DNA of 64,000 nucleotides from an uncultured Christensenellaceae bacterium (GTDB lineage Bacteria; Bacillota; Clostridia; Christensenellales; Pumilibacteraceae), in assembly GCA_910587445.1 (NCBI GenBank), contig CAJULE010000005.1, positions 1 through 64,000 on the forward strand, in the 5' to 3' direction. The notes beneath the pieces were generated by a model that ran no database searches, had not been told where the DNA came from, and saw nothing but the letters and a program-made list of their open reading frames with translations. Shown in pieces: positions 1 through 7,699 of the stretch. The position numbers and the translations under genes were made by a program. How positions within the stretch are numbered: position 1 is the first letter of the stretch; each line of letters begins with the position of its first letter.

Positions 1-52
1 CTCGACCTCTAGCGTGACAGGCTAGCGTTCTAACCATCTGAACTACCAGGCC
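1..52 (-). tRNA. tRNA-Asp (GTC), 3' part outside window
   Basis: The reverse strand gives a 7-nt acceptor strand GGCCTGG, a D arm with AGTTC...GAAC, and an anticodon stem CTAGC/GCTAG around loop CTGTCAC, so the anticodon is GTC (bases 16-18). The window ends in the variable/T-arm region, so the T loop and 3' end are not visible. It follows the CAT tRNA in the same direction by about 25 nt and is probably co-transcribed with it. Confidence 0.9.
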
Positions 53-77
53 ACAAACGGCACTATATTAAATTTAA

Positions 78-154
78 TGGTGGGCCTTCAGGGACTTGAA
101 CCCCGGACAAGCCGGTTATGAGCCGGCTGCTCTAACCAACTGAGCTAAAGGCCC
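78..154 (-). tRNA. tRNA with CAT anticodon, probably tRNA-Ile2 (lysidine type)
   Basis: A full cloverleaf of 77 nt including an encoded CCA can be folded. The acceptor stem is GGGCCTT/AAGGCCC and the anticodon CAT lies at 118-120 in loop CTCATAA. A CAT tRNA can be elongator Met, initiator Met or Ile2. The C4:G69 and C5:G68 pairs and the overall likeness to Bacillus Ile2 favour Ile2, whose C34 is converted to lysidine by TilS. Elongator Met remains possible. The initiator is unlikely because 1:72 is a normal G-C pair. Confidence 0.85.
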
Positions 155-192
155 TCACACATAAATAAAACCAGCGCAACGCTGACTTAAAC

Positions 193-221
193 AATATACT
201 ATAAAGCTGAAAATATGTCAA
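193..221 (-). promoter_or_regulatory. sigma-A promoter of the tRNA operon
   Basis: On the minus strand TTGACA (216-221) is followed after exactly 17 bp by TATATT (193-198), about 38 bp upstream of the Ile2-like tRNA. The perfect -35 and ideal spacer are expected for a stable-RNA promoter. Confidence 0.8.
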
Positions 222-242
222 GAAAAAACACCCGATAAAATT

Positions 243-271
243 AAAAAATTTTCAGAAAGAGAGAATTTTTT
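243..271 (-). terminator. possible weak AT-rich terminator of comEC
   Basis: An inverted repeat AAAAAATT/AATTTTTT lies 36 bp beyond the comEC stop, with more T residues after it on the minus strand. The stem has no G-C pairs, so it is weak. The only other notable element in 155-306 is the tRNA promoter. Confidence 0.3.
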
Positions 272-306
272 TTAAGGCTTGTGTTTGGGATTGTCTGAAT
301 TGCTAC

Positions 307-2457
307 CTAATTTCCGGGTGATTTGTAAAATTTTCCGCTGTAGTAATCAAAGATATAGCTTCCGATATTCATTATCGGATATACGTACTTATCCGAAATA
401 TCTACTGTGTCGACGGAAAAGTTGGTCAAAAATATTCTGTCGTCCAAATAGCCGTTAAAAAATCTGCAACGAATCACAGATACGGAATTAAGGAGCGTCG
501 CATCGAGTTTATCGTAATTTGTTTGAACTCCGAGAAAAAGCAGTTTTTTGTCTTGTTCGAGTTCTACGTTGTATCCTACGAAACTATTGTCGAAGTACTC
601 TGCATTCAACTCTTTCGGCATTTCTGTTTGGTCGAAAATATATATTTCCACATCGTTATCGAGAAGCATTGTCATCCCTTCGCCTTCTTTGCCGTATGGG
701 CAGTATACTTTCGAACATTCGCCCTTGTTTCGTAAATACAGAACGGCTTCGGCTGTTTCGCAGCTCATCGACGTCAGATATATGGCGTCTATTTTTCCGA
801 GATAATTGCAGTGCAGTGTGCGAGAGATTTGTTTTCCGTTGCGGCAATCGCCTACAAGAATGACTTTGTTGTCTTTATGTATTAAAGAAGTTACTTCGCT
901 GTATGCTCTTATCGGAATGACGGCGCTGTCTATATCGAAATGTATAACAGATACGGAACAAACTATTGAGCTTCCTACGACCGCGCACAGGGCAATGAGT
1001 CGTTTGAATCGCGGAAACATTACATATGGACTGATTACAAAGTATATCGGATAGAGTGCAAATATTGCCCTGCTTGTATAAAGCGTTATTTGTGCGAAAG
1101 GCAAAGCTGCCGTAAATTGAGCGACGCCGTCCAGAAGAATGAGCAAGCTTTGCGGAACGACCAACGGAGAGGTTAAGGAAAACGGCAAAAATATTATGCA
1201 GGTCAGAATGAGAATGGTAAAAAACAATGTTATGACAGGCATAAGAATTATATTTACAATAACAGAGTACAATGGCAAGCTGTGGAAAAAGTAAAGCAGG
1301 CAAGGCATTATTCCTATTTGGGCGGAAATAATCACCGATATTGCGGATGAAATCATGTGCGGAAACTTGCATTTCGTGAAAATGCGTGTCAATACGTTTG
1401 AAAAACAGGCGATGCCGAAAACCGCGGAAAAACTCATTAAAAAGCTTGCGTCAAATAAAATAAACGGCGAAACGGTTACGATGGCTGTAAAGGCGAGCGA
1501 TAAGTTGTTCAAAATATCGGATCGCTGTCCGTTGATTAAAGTCAAGAGGCAAACAGAGCTCATTATTACGGCACGTAAAACCGATGGTGAGAACCCTACG
1601 AATAATGTGTATGAAAACAGCAAAAGTGTGATAATCGGGACTTTGATTCTGGCGCTTACGCGTTTCATAAGGAACGAAATGAGCGCTACTATGAACCCGA
1701 CATGAAGTCCCGATACGGCAAGTATGTGCCCTATTCCCGAGATCCCGAAATAAGTGGTCGTGCTTATGTCTATTTCGCCTCTTCCACCGGTAAGTATCCC
1801 GAAAGACAAATTTCCGTAGTGGCTACCCATAAACCCGACAAGCCGTGCTTGAAGTGCGCTTCTGAGCTTTTCGAGTATACTGCTCGAACCTGTGGCATAT
1901 GCGATATCGCTTGATTCCGTATAGATGACGTAACGCAAGTCGCGGCTTATTGAATATGTGTTTATTGAGTCGGCGGTAATAAGTTCGTACCTGTAAATCC
2001 GGGCTTCGACTGTTATAATATCGCCTTCGCGCAAAAATTCGAGTTTGTCGCTACTTTTCGTTTCGGCATATATGTGCATTTTGCCGCTATATCGTTTTCC
2101 GTCTATGGTAAGTTCGTCGGCGATAATATCGCACTCGCCTGCTTCTGTGTGGACGGAATATACGGATCCTTGAATGTTGTGGAGCGAATCGTAATCCAAA
2201 TCGGCGTAACGGTCTTGTGTTGTGACTATGGTCAAAATCAACATTGCGGTAAGTGCAACGGCGCCGATTGCAAAACCTAATGAATAGTTGAAACGCTTTC
2301 TGTATAAAGCGAAAAGTACGGCATTGGTTGCTATTAAAATCACAAACAATATAATGGCAAGAATATGGTGTATGCAAAACAGCACGCTTACAAATGCGCC
2401 GATAAGCACGCTTATTGCTGTATATAAAAATGTTCTGTGATTTATTATTCTCGGCAT
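307..2457 (-). CDS. comEC: ComEC/Rec2-type competence membrane protein with degenerate C-terminal domain
   Basis: ComEC forms the inner-membrane channel for DNA uptake. The N-terminus has several hydrophobic segments (about residues 8-75), then an extracellular OB-like segment and the multi-helix competence domain. That domain includes the family motif LAVSGLHVG near residue 245. Residues ~509-716 align in layout with the metallo-beta-lactamase-like domain, but the expected HxDxDH motif reads TSMSCETA (562-569), so the metal ligands are gone. The start ATG has no clear ribosome site and lies in a 17-bp tandem duplication. dprA and comM elsewhere in the window fit a DNA-uptake pathway. It is transcribed toward the tRNAs. 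Confidence 0.88.
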   Translation of the reverse strand: MPRIINHRTFLYTAISVLIGAFVSVLFCIHHILAIILFVILIATNAVLFALYRKRFNYSLGFAIGAVALTAMLILTIVTTQDRYADLDYDSLHNIQGSVYSVHTEAGECDIIADELTIDGKRYSGKMHIYAETKSSDKLEFLREGDIITVEARIYRYELITADSINTYSISRDLRYVIYTESSDIAYATGSSSILEKLRSALQARLVGFMGSHYGNLSFGILTGGRGEIDISTTTYFGISGIGHILAVSGLHVGFIVALISFLMKRVSARIKVPIITLLLFSYTLFVGFSPSVLRAVIMSSVCLLTLINGQRSDILNNLSLAFTAIVTVSPFILFDASFLMSFSAVFGIACFSNVLTRIFTKCKFPHMISSAISVIISAQIGIMPCLLYFFHSLPLYSVIVNIILMPVITLFFTILILTCIIFLPFSLTSPLVVPQSLLILLDGVAQFTAALPFAQITLYTSRAIFALYPIYFVISPYVMFPRFKRLIALCAVVGSSIVCSVSVIHFDIDSAVIPIRAYSEVTSLIHKDNKVILVGDCRNGKQISRTLHCNYLGKIDAIYLTSMSCETAEAVLYLRNKGECSKVYCPYGKEGEGMTMLLDNDVEIYIFDQTEMPKELNAEYFDNSFVGYNVELEQDKKLLFLGVQTNYDKLDATLLNSVSVIRCRFFNGYLDDRIFLTNFSVDTVDISDKYVYPIMNIGSYIFDYYSGKFYKSPGN

Positions 2458-2487
2458 GATTTGTTAAAAAGCATGATTTGTTAAAAA
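2454..2487. repeat. 17-bp perfect tandem duplication over the comEC start
   Basis: The unit GCATGATTTGTTAAAAA occurs twice head to tail. On the minus strand this places two ATG codons 17 bp apart and out of frame with each other. Only the downstream one (2455-2457) opens comEC. Confidence 0.9.
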
Positions 2488-2489
2488 GT

Positions 2490-2532
2490 CTTAAATCTTA
2501 GTATTATGTTTGGCATAACACTAAGATTTAAG
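2490..2532 (-). terminator. terminator of the his operon
   Basis: A long hairpin starts 5 bp after the hisIE stop. Its outer stem has 13 perfect pairs (CTTAAATCTTAGT with its complement) and an inner 5-bp stem TTATG/CATAA follows after one mismatch. On the minus strand it is followed by AC and five T residues. It separates the his operon from comEC. Confidence 0.75.
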
Positions 2533-2536
2533 AGCG

Positions 2537-3178
2537 CTATCGGTAGTTTTTGACTCTTTCGTTATTCCTTCGATCCTCAAGTATTTTCATTATCTCCTTA
2601 ATGTCGAGCGCTTGACATTCCATGAGAACCAAAACGTGATACAGTAAATCCGCGATTTCATTGCCAAGCTCGTCGTTGTCGTTTTTTATTGCGGCAATGA
2701 TGCACTCGGATGCCTCCTCGCCTATTTTCTTGCAAATCTTCTCTTTTCCTTTGGATAATAAATAATTTGTGTAGGAACCTTCGACGGGTTGATTTTTGCG
2801 CTCTCGTATAATTTTAATATCTTGCAATATTGCGTCGAGACTTGCTGCATAATGTACTTGCGTCATGTTGTTGAAAAAGCAACTGTATTTTCCCGTGTGA
2901 CAAGCGACGCCTTTCTGCTCTACTTTTATAAGAATGCTGTCGTTGTCGCAGTCGGAGGATATGGAGACGACTTTTTGTATATTGCCGCTGGTTGCGCCTT
3001 TGTGCCAAATTTCTTTTCTGCTGCGGCTGTAATAATGCGCTTCTCCCGTTTCGAGGGTTTTTGCGAGCGATTCTTTGTTCATGTAGGCTTGCATGAGCAC
3101 TTCATTTGAAAAGGCGTCGCAGGCTATTGCGGGGACCAGCCCGTCCGGGCCGAATTTAATGGTGTCTATATCGAACAT
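2537..3178 (-). CDS. hisIE: bifunctional phosphoribosyl-AMP cyclohydrolase / phosphoribosyl-ATP pyrophosphohydrolase
   Basis: Catalyses steps 2 and 3 of histidine synthesis: hydrolysis of PR-ATP to PR-AMP and opening of the adenine ring. The N-terminal HisI domain (about residues 1-110) carries WHKGATSGN and the metal-binding SSDCDNDS and GVACHTG segments. The C-terminal HisE domain (about 120-213) carries the EEASE motif and DELGNEIADLLYH. The length of 213 aa is usual for a fused HisIE. It is the last gene of hisZGDBA-IE, 6 bp after hisA, and is followed by a strong hairpin. Confidence 0.96.
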   Translation of the reverse strand: MFDIDTIKFGPDGLVPAIACDAFSNEVLMQAYMNKESLAKTLETGEAHYYSRSRKEIWHKGATSGNIQKVVSISSDCDNDSILIKVEQKGVACHTGKYSCFFNNMTQVHYAASLDAILQDIKIIRERKNQPVEGSYTNYLLSKGKEKICKKIGEEASECIIAAIKNDNDELGNEIADLLYHVLVLMECQALDIKEIMKILEDRRNNERVKNYR

Positions 3179-3184
3179 TTGCTG

Positions 3185-3901
3185 TTACTCCTTTGCCGCC
3201 GCGAGGGCTTCTTCGAGCGTAAACCTTTTTTCGTATAGCGCTCTTCCGAGAATGACGCCGTATGCGCCCAACTTCTTGACCTTCTCGATATCTTCAAGGG
3301 TGGAGACTCCGCCGCTTGCGATCACGTTCATTCCGGTATTTGATATTACTTCCGAAATGTTCTCGGTGTTGGTGCCGCTCAGCGCTCCGTCTTTTGCTAT
3401 GTCTGTACATATGACGGTTGTCGCGCCCATGGACTTCATCTGTTTGCACAAATCGACAAGCGAAATATCCGAGGTTTTCAACCATCCGTCGGTTGCTATT
3501 TTGCCGTTTTTCGTATCGGCTCCGCAAATAATTTTGTCGCCTCCGAAACGCATTAGCGCGTCTTGTAGAAGTTCTGTATTGTTGACGCAGGCGCTTCCGA
3601 GTATAACCCTGTCGACTCCGCAGTCAAAATATCGTATTATGTCAGACATAGTTCGTATTCCTCCGCCTACTTGTATCGATAATTTGCTGGATTTGGCAAG
3701 ATTCTCTATTGTTTTAGCGTTTGTTTTGTGATCCGCTCGCGCACCGTTAAGGTCCACTATGTGAACATATTCGGCGCCGCACTCCTCCCATTTGCGTATC
3801 ATTTCCGCCGGTGTGCCGTATATCGTTACTTTTGAGTAGTCTCCGTATTTAAGTCGCACGGCATTGCCGTCGAGTATATCTATTGCGGGAAATATTATCA
3901 T
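3185..3901 (-). CDS. hisA: phosphoribosyl-formimino-AICAR phosphate isomerase
   Basis: A 238-aa (beta-alpha)8 barrel that performs the Amadori rearrangement of ProFAR to PRFAR. The first catalytic Asp is in FPAIDILDG at residue 8 and the second in GADTKNG. Phosphate-binding glycines are in QVGGGIR and ASGGVS. VHIVDLNGA distinguishes HisA from the related HisF, which is absent from this operon. It sits 3 bp from hisB, so translation is probably coupled. Confidence 0.96.
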   Translation of the reverse strand: MIIFPAIDILDGNAVRLKYGDYSKVTIYGTPAEMIRKWEECGAEYVHIVDLNGARADHKTNAKTIENLAKSSKLSIQVGGGIRTMSDIIRYFDCGVDRVILGSACVNNTELLQDALMRFGGDKIICGADTKNGKIATDGWLKTSDISLVDLCKQMKSMGATTVICTDIAKDGALSGTNTENISEVISNTGMNVIASGGVSTLEDIEKVKKLGAYGVILGRALYEKRFTLEEALAAAKE

Positions 3902-3904
3902 TTG

Positions 3905-4483
3905 CTATTCCAGTACTCCTTTGCTGCTCGGAACGGAAGTTCCAACGATTTTTACGGCAGCCGCAAGCGATACCGCGAACGATTTAAATACGGCTTCGGC
4001 TTTGTGATGAGAATTCTCTCCGCGAATGAGATCTATGTGCACGGTTATGAATCCGTAGCTTGTGACCGCGCGGAAGAACTCTTCTATGAGTTCGCTGTCG
4101 AAGTCTCCGATCTTTTCCGCAAATGATGCGTTGAAAGACAGATACGGTCTTCCGCTGATGTCTACGGCACAACGGCACAAACTTTCGTCCATTGGAATGT
4201 ACGCGTGCGCAAAGCGAGCTATGCCCTTTTTATCCCCGAGAAGCTCGTATAAAAGTTTTCCGAATACGATTCCGATGTCTTCTACGGAGTGATGTCCGTC
4301 TACATTTGTATCGCCCTTGCATTTCAGCGTAATATCGAATTTTGCGTGATGTGTGAGCAGTTCCAGCATATGATCGAAAAAACCGACGCCGCTTTGAACA
4401 TCGCTTTTTCCGCTGCCGTCAAGATCGAGCGACATATAAATGTCTGTTTCGGCTGTCTTTCTTTTAAGTTCGCTTTGTCTCAT
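3905..4483 (-). CDS. hisB: imidazoleglycerol-phosphate dehydratase
   Basis: Dehydrates imidazole glycerol phosphate to imidazole acetol phosphate. The 192-aa protein is the monofunctional type without a phosphatase domain. Metal-binding motifs GFFDHMLELLTHH, DGHHSVED and SHHKAEAVF are all present. Its substrate is made by HisF/HisH, which are not encoded here, so those must be elsewhere. The start codon is 1 bp from the hisD stop. Confidence 0.96.
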   Translation of the reverse strand: MRQSELKRKTAETDIYMSLDLDGSGKSDVQSGVGFFDHMLELLTHHAKFDITLKCKGDTNVDGHHSVEDIGIVFGKLLYELLGDKKGIARFAHAYIPMDESLCRCAVDISGRPYLSFNASFAEKIGDFDSELIEEFFRAVTSYGFITVHIDLIRGENSHHKAEAVFKSFAVSLAAAVKIVGTSVPSSKGVLE

Positions 4484-4484
4484 T

Positions 4485-5762
4485 TTAGTGCTCCTTCTTT
4501 GCGATTCTTGCGCTTATTGCTTCAGCATGAGCCGTAAGACCTTCGGCGTACGCGAGTGCTTCCACCGTCTCTCCCACCTCGCGCAGCGCATCGCCGTCAT
4601 AGCGTATAATGCTTATTTTTTTGATATAGTTGTCTACTCCGAGTGACGAAGCATAGTGAGCCGTGCCGCCCGTAGGAAGGACATGATTCGGTCCCGCATA
4701 ATAATCTCCGAGCGGTTCCGGAGAATAGTTGCCTATAAAAATCGCCCCCGCATTGTCAATATTCGATAAGTGTTTTTCCACGTCTTCTATACACAGCTCG
4801 AGGTGCTCGGGCGCCACTCTGTTGGCAAGCGCAATGCCTTCGTCTATCGTATTTACTATTACGATGGCTCCGTAGTTTTCGATTGACTTTTCCGCTATGC
4901 TTTTACGGGACAGCTTGTCGAGTCTCGAATACAGACGGGTTTTGACTTCATCGGAAAGTTTTCTGCTTGTGGTAATCAAAATGCTCATTGCCATTTCGTC
5001 ATGCTCGGCTTGAGAAAGCATATCCGCGGCAATATAGTCTGCATTTGCGCTGTCGTCGGCGACAATAAGAATTTCGCTCGGTCCCGCTACCATATCTATT
5101 CCTACTTCTCCGTAAACTTCGCGTTTTGCGAGCGCGACAAAAATATTGCCTGGACCGCTTATGACGTCAACCTTGGGAATGTTTTCCGTGCCGTACGCCA
5201 TCGCCGCTATTGCCTGAGCGCCACCTATCTTAAAGACCTTATCGACCCCGCACTCGCGGGCGGCAACAAGTGTAAGGGGATTTGTGTTTGCTCCCGGCGT
5301 AGTCATGATAATTTCCTTCACTCCGGCTACTTTGGCGGGAACCGCGCACATCAAGACCGTGCTCGGATATGCGGCTTTCCCTCCCGGCACATAAATTCCC
5401 GCACGCGTCACGGGCTTAACTATGCAGCCTGTAGTCTTTCCTCTGTCGGTAATTATATTATTGTCGCGAATTTGCCGTCTGTTGTATGCGACTAAATTGT
5501 CTTTCGCCGCTCGTAATGATTCGAGAGTTTTTCCGTCTACGGATTTGTAGGCGTTGTCGAATTCTTCTTCGCTTACAAGCATCGTCTGCGGAGTGAGAGC
5601 AAATTTATCGAATTTTTCGGTGTATTCGACAAGAGCTCGGTCTCCCGTCGTTTTTACGTCTTCTATGATTTTTTTGACGCTTGCGCGCATATTCTCGTAA
5701 TCGGTACGTGAGCGTCTGAACACTTTGTCGAAGTCGCGTTTGTCGTCGATTGTCTTTATCAC
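4485..5762 (-). CDS. hisD: histidinol dehydrogenase
   Basis: Zn- and NAD-dependent enzyme oxidising L-histidinol to histidine. Visible family segments include YVPGGKAAYPSTVLM, GPGNIFVALAKREV, AGPSEILIVAD, SQAEHDEMA (Zn-ligand region) and GPNHVLPTGGTA. The reading frame is open 13 codons upstream, but the GTG at 5762 is preferred. It has GGAGG ten bases upstream and overlaps the hisG stop. This gives 425 aa, near the family norm. Confidence 0.95.
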   Translation of the reverse strand: MIKTIDDKRDFDKVFRRSRTDYENMRASVKKIIEDVKTTGDRALVEYTEKFDKFALTPQTMLVSEEEFDNAYKSVDGKTLESLRAAKDNLVAYNRRQIRDNNIITDRGKTTGCIVKPVTRAGIYVPGGKAAYPSTVLMCAVPAKVAGVKEIIMTTPGANTNPLTLVAARECGVDKVFKIGGAQAIAAMAYGTENIPKVDVISGPGNIFVALAKREVYGEVGIDMVAGPSEILIVADDSANADYIAADMLSQAEHDEMAMSILITTSRKLSDEVKTRLYSRLDKLSRKSIAEKSIENYGAIVIVNTIDEGIALANRVAPEHLELCIEDVEKHLSNIDNAGAIFIGNYSPEPLGDYYAGPNHVLPTGGTAHYASSLGVDNYIKKISIIRYDGDALREVGETVEALAYAEGLTAHAEAISARIAKKEH

Positions 5763-6394
5763 TTGCCTATTACCTCCGTAATTTTTTTGATCAGCGGACA
5801 AATAGTTTGCGCTTTAAGCTTTAAGCTTATTTTATTTACGATAAGACGAGCCGTAAGATCACAGATTTCTTCGAGTACGGCAAGACCGTTGGCTTTCAAG
5901 GTTTTTCCGCTTTCTACGATATCTACGATCACGTCCGACAGTCCGACAATCGGACCGAGCTCAACCGAACCGTTCAGCTTAATTATATCTACATTTATGC
6001 CCTTGGATTCATAATACTGTTTTGCGATATTTTCGTATTTTGTGGCAACGCGAAGATTACCGCCTGTCACTTTTTCGGGGCGCTTTTCAAAACCCGCAAC
6101 GCACATCTTGCATTTTCCGAATCCCAAGTCTGCAACCTCGTATACGTCGGCGCCCATTTCGAGCAACGTATCTTTGCCGGCTATTCCTATATCTGCCGCT
6201 CCGCGTTCTATATATGTGGGAACGTCCGACGGCTTGACAAAAACGAATTTAAATTGCTTGCTTCTGTCTGTCAAGACCAACTTTCTCGTATCCTCTTTCA
6301 GCGGACCGCAATCGATGCCGCATTTTTCCAAAGCGTTTATTGTTTTATCCGCAAGCCGTCCTTTCGGGAGTGCTATCGTGATATCGGTGTTCAT
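5759..6394 (-). CDS. hisG: ATP phosphoribosyltransferase, short form
   Basis: Catalyses the first step of histidine synthesis, ATP + PRPP to PR-ATP. At 211 aa it is the short HisG type that lacks the C-terminal regulatory domain and needs HisZ. The gene just upstream is hisZ, overlapping by 4 bp (ATGA). Typical features are ALPKGRLADKT at the start, GIAGKDTLLE, and the PRPP-binding stretch DIVESGKTLKANGL. Confidence 0.96.
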   Translation of the reverse strand: MNTDITIALPKGRLADKTINALEKCGIDCGPLKEDTRKLVLTDRSKQFKFVFVKPSDVPTYIERGAADIGIAGKDTLLEMGADVYEVADLGFGKCKMCVAGFEKRPEKVTGGNLRVATKYENIAKQYYESKGINVDIIKLNGSVELGPIVGLSDVIVDIVESGKTLKANGLAVLEEICDLTARLIVNKISLKLKAQTICPLIKKITEVIGK

Positions 6395-7596
6395 AGTTCA
6401 TCTCCGAGTAAGATTACGATTTTGCCGCCTTTGATTGCAAAGGAATTTTTTATCCCGTATTTATTGCAGTAATCCGTCAAAGCTCGCTCTTCGGTCATAA
6501 ACTGCTTCACGACGCTTTTTCCGTCGGCTCGCAGTTTGTCGCAAAAACTTTTTTCAAGTAATCTGTCGCTGTCATCGGATATGTAAGCAATGTCGCACGG
6601 CGGCATTTTTTTTAGCTTTCCGCGCTTGTCAAGCGCCGACAGCAAGCGCTTTGTTCCTATGGCAAAACCTACCGCACCGCTGTCGTAGCCGAATGAAGGA
6701 CAAATGCCGTCATATCTCCCGCCGTCGAGAAGACACAAACCGAGACTCTCCGTATATCCCTTTAACACGAGTCCGCTGTAGTAATCGAGTCCGTTGAGCA
6801 TACCGAGATCGATAGAGATATACTTTTCATAGCCCTTTTGTTTGAGCGCTTCGAACAGCGTCTTTAAATGTCTAACGGCATCGATCGCATTTCTATTTGT
6901 CGTCATGCTTTCCGCCCGTGCAAACACGTGTTCTCCGCCAAACAGCGAAGGAAGTTGCAATAATGTGGAATACAACTCTTTCGGAGCTTCTTTGCGCTGG
7001 AGAAACATTTCCGTTCCCAGCTCGTCTTTTTTGTTTATAAGCTCGGTAAGGGCGGAAGTTTCCGCTTTACTCATTCCGCTTTCGGACATGAGGCTTTTAA
7101 AGAATCGGTTATTTCCGAGTTCTATGGTAAATTGTTCGAGTCCAGCACTCAGAAAACTCTCTATTGCAAGCGATACTATTTCGATTTCCCCGTTGAGTCC
7201 GCTGTTGCCGAGAAGTTCTACTCCTATTTGAGCGAACTCTCGTGTCCGAGCCGTGTCATAGCTGTCCGAATATTCGAAGCTGTTTTCGCAGTAAAACAGC
7301 CTCTGCGCATATTCCGGCTCGAGTCCGGACGAAAGCCGACAGATTTGCAATGTGATGTCCGGACGGAGAGCAAGCAAACTGCCGTCGCTGTCTGTAAGCT
7401 TGAACATTTTTTTAAGCTTATCGGGCCGGTACACGTCGTGGAATGTGTCATAGTATTCGACAGTCGGCGTTTCGACGCGGCAATACCCGTAGTTTTTGTA
7501 CAGATTCGACAGTCTCGTTTCAATCAGACTTTTGTTGTAACATTCGTCTTGGTGAATATCTTGAAACCCGTACGGCAGTTTGAGTTTTTTTAGCAT
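6391..7596 (-). CDS. hisZ: ATP phosphoribosyltransferase regulatory subunit (HisRS-like)
   Basis: A class II aminoacyl-tRNA-synthetase-like protein of 401 aa that activates and feedback-regulates short HisG. HisRS-like motifs are visible: LPYGFQDIHQDE at the start, LLALRPDITLQICR, FEYSDSYDTARTREFAQIGVELLG (motif 2 region; quoted in part) and LDGGRYDG with GFAIGTKRL (motif 3 region). A true HisRS is encoded separately at 53313-54569. It is the first gene of the his operon; GGAG lies about 11 bases before the ATG. Confidence 0.93.
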   Translation of the reverse strand: MLKKLKLPYGFQDIHQDECYNKSLIETRLSNLYKNYGYCRVETPTVEYYDTFHDVYRPDKLKKMFKLTDSDGSLLALRPDITLQICRLSSGLEPEYAQRLFYCENSFEYSDSYDTARTREFAQIGVELLGNSGLNGEIEIVSLAIESFLSAGLEQFTIELGNNRFFKSLMSESGMSKAETSALTELINKKDELGTEMFLQRKEAPKELYSTLLQLPSLFGGEHVFARAESMTTNRNAIDAVRHLKTLFEALKQKGYEKYISIDLGMLNGLDYYSGLVLKGYTESLGLCLLDGGRYDGICPSFGYDSGAVGFAIGTKRLLSALDKRGKLKKMPPCDIAYISDDSDRLLEKSFCDKLRADGKSVVKQFMTEERALTDYCNKYGIKNSFAIKGGKIVILLGDEL

Positions 7597-7624
7597 TTAA
7601 ATACGACTCCGTTTTTTTTTGTCG

Positions 7625-7650
7625 GCTTTATTGCTTTAAAGCGATAAAGC
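7625..7650. promoter_or_regulatory. 26-bp near-perfect palindrome, candidate his operator
   Basis: The half-sites GCTTTATTGCTTT and AAAGCGATAAAGC match as an inverted repeat at 12 of 13 positions with no spacer. It begins about 10 bp downstream of the -10 box, in the 5' leader of hisZ, and is not followed by a T-run on the transcribed strand. That suits a repressor operator better than a terminator. The binding protein is unknown. Confidence 0.55.
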
Positions 7651-7660
7651 ATTTTATATG

Positions 7661-7689
7661 ATTATATAAAATATTTGTGTGGTTGTCAA
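7661..7689 (-). promoter_or_regulatory. consensus sigma-A promoter of the his operon
   Basis: TTGACA (7684-7689), a 17-bp spacer and TATAAT (7661-7666) on the minus strand: a perfect match in both hexamers and spacing. It lies immediately after the recG stop. Such a strong promoter on a biosynthetic operon suggests control by repression. Confidence 0.9.
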
Positions 7690-7699
7690 GCAAAAACAA

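Noticed and set aside
5763..5801. Longer hisD starting inside hisG
   Set aside because: The upstream ATG has no ribosome site and encodes hisG-overlapping sequence; the GTG at 5762 has GGAGG at a suitable distance.
7597..7660. T-box or histidine attenuator before hisZ
   Set aside because: The leader is only about 60 nt, has no specifier loop, no T-box bulge sequence, no His-rich leader peptide and no terminator T-run.
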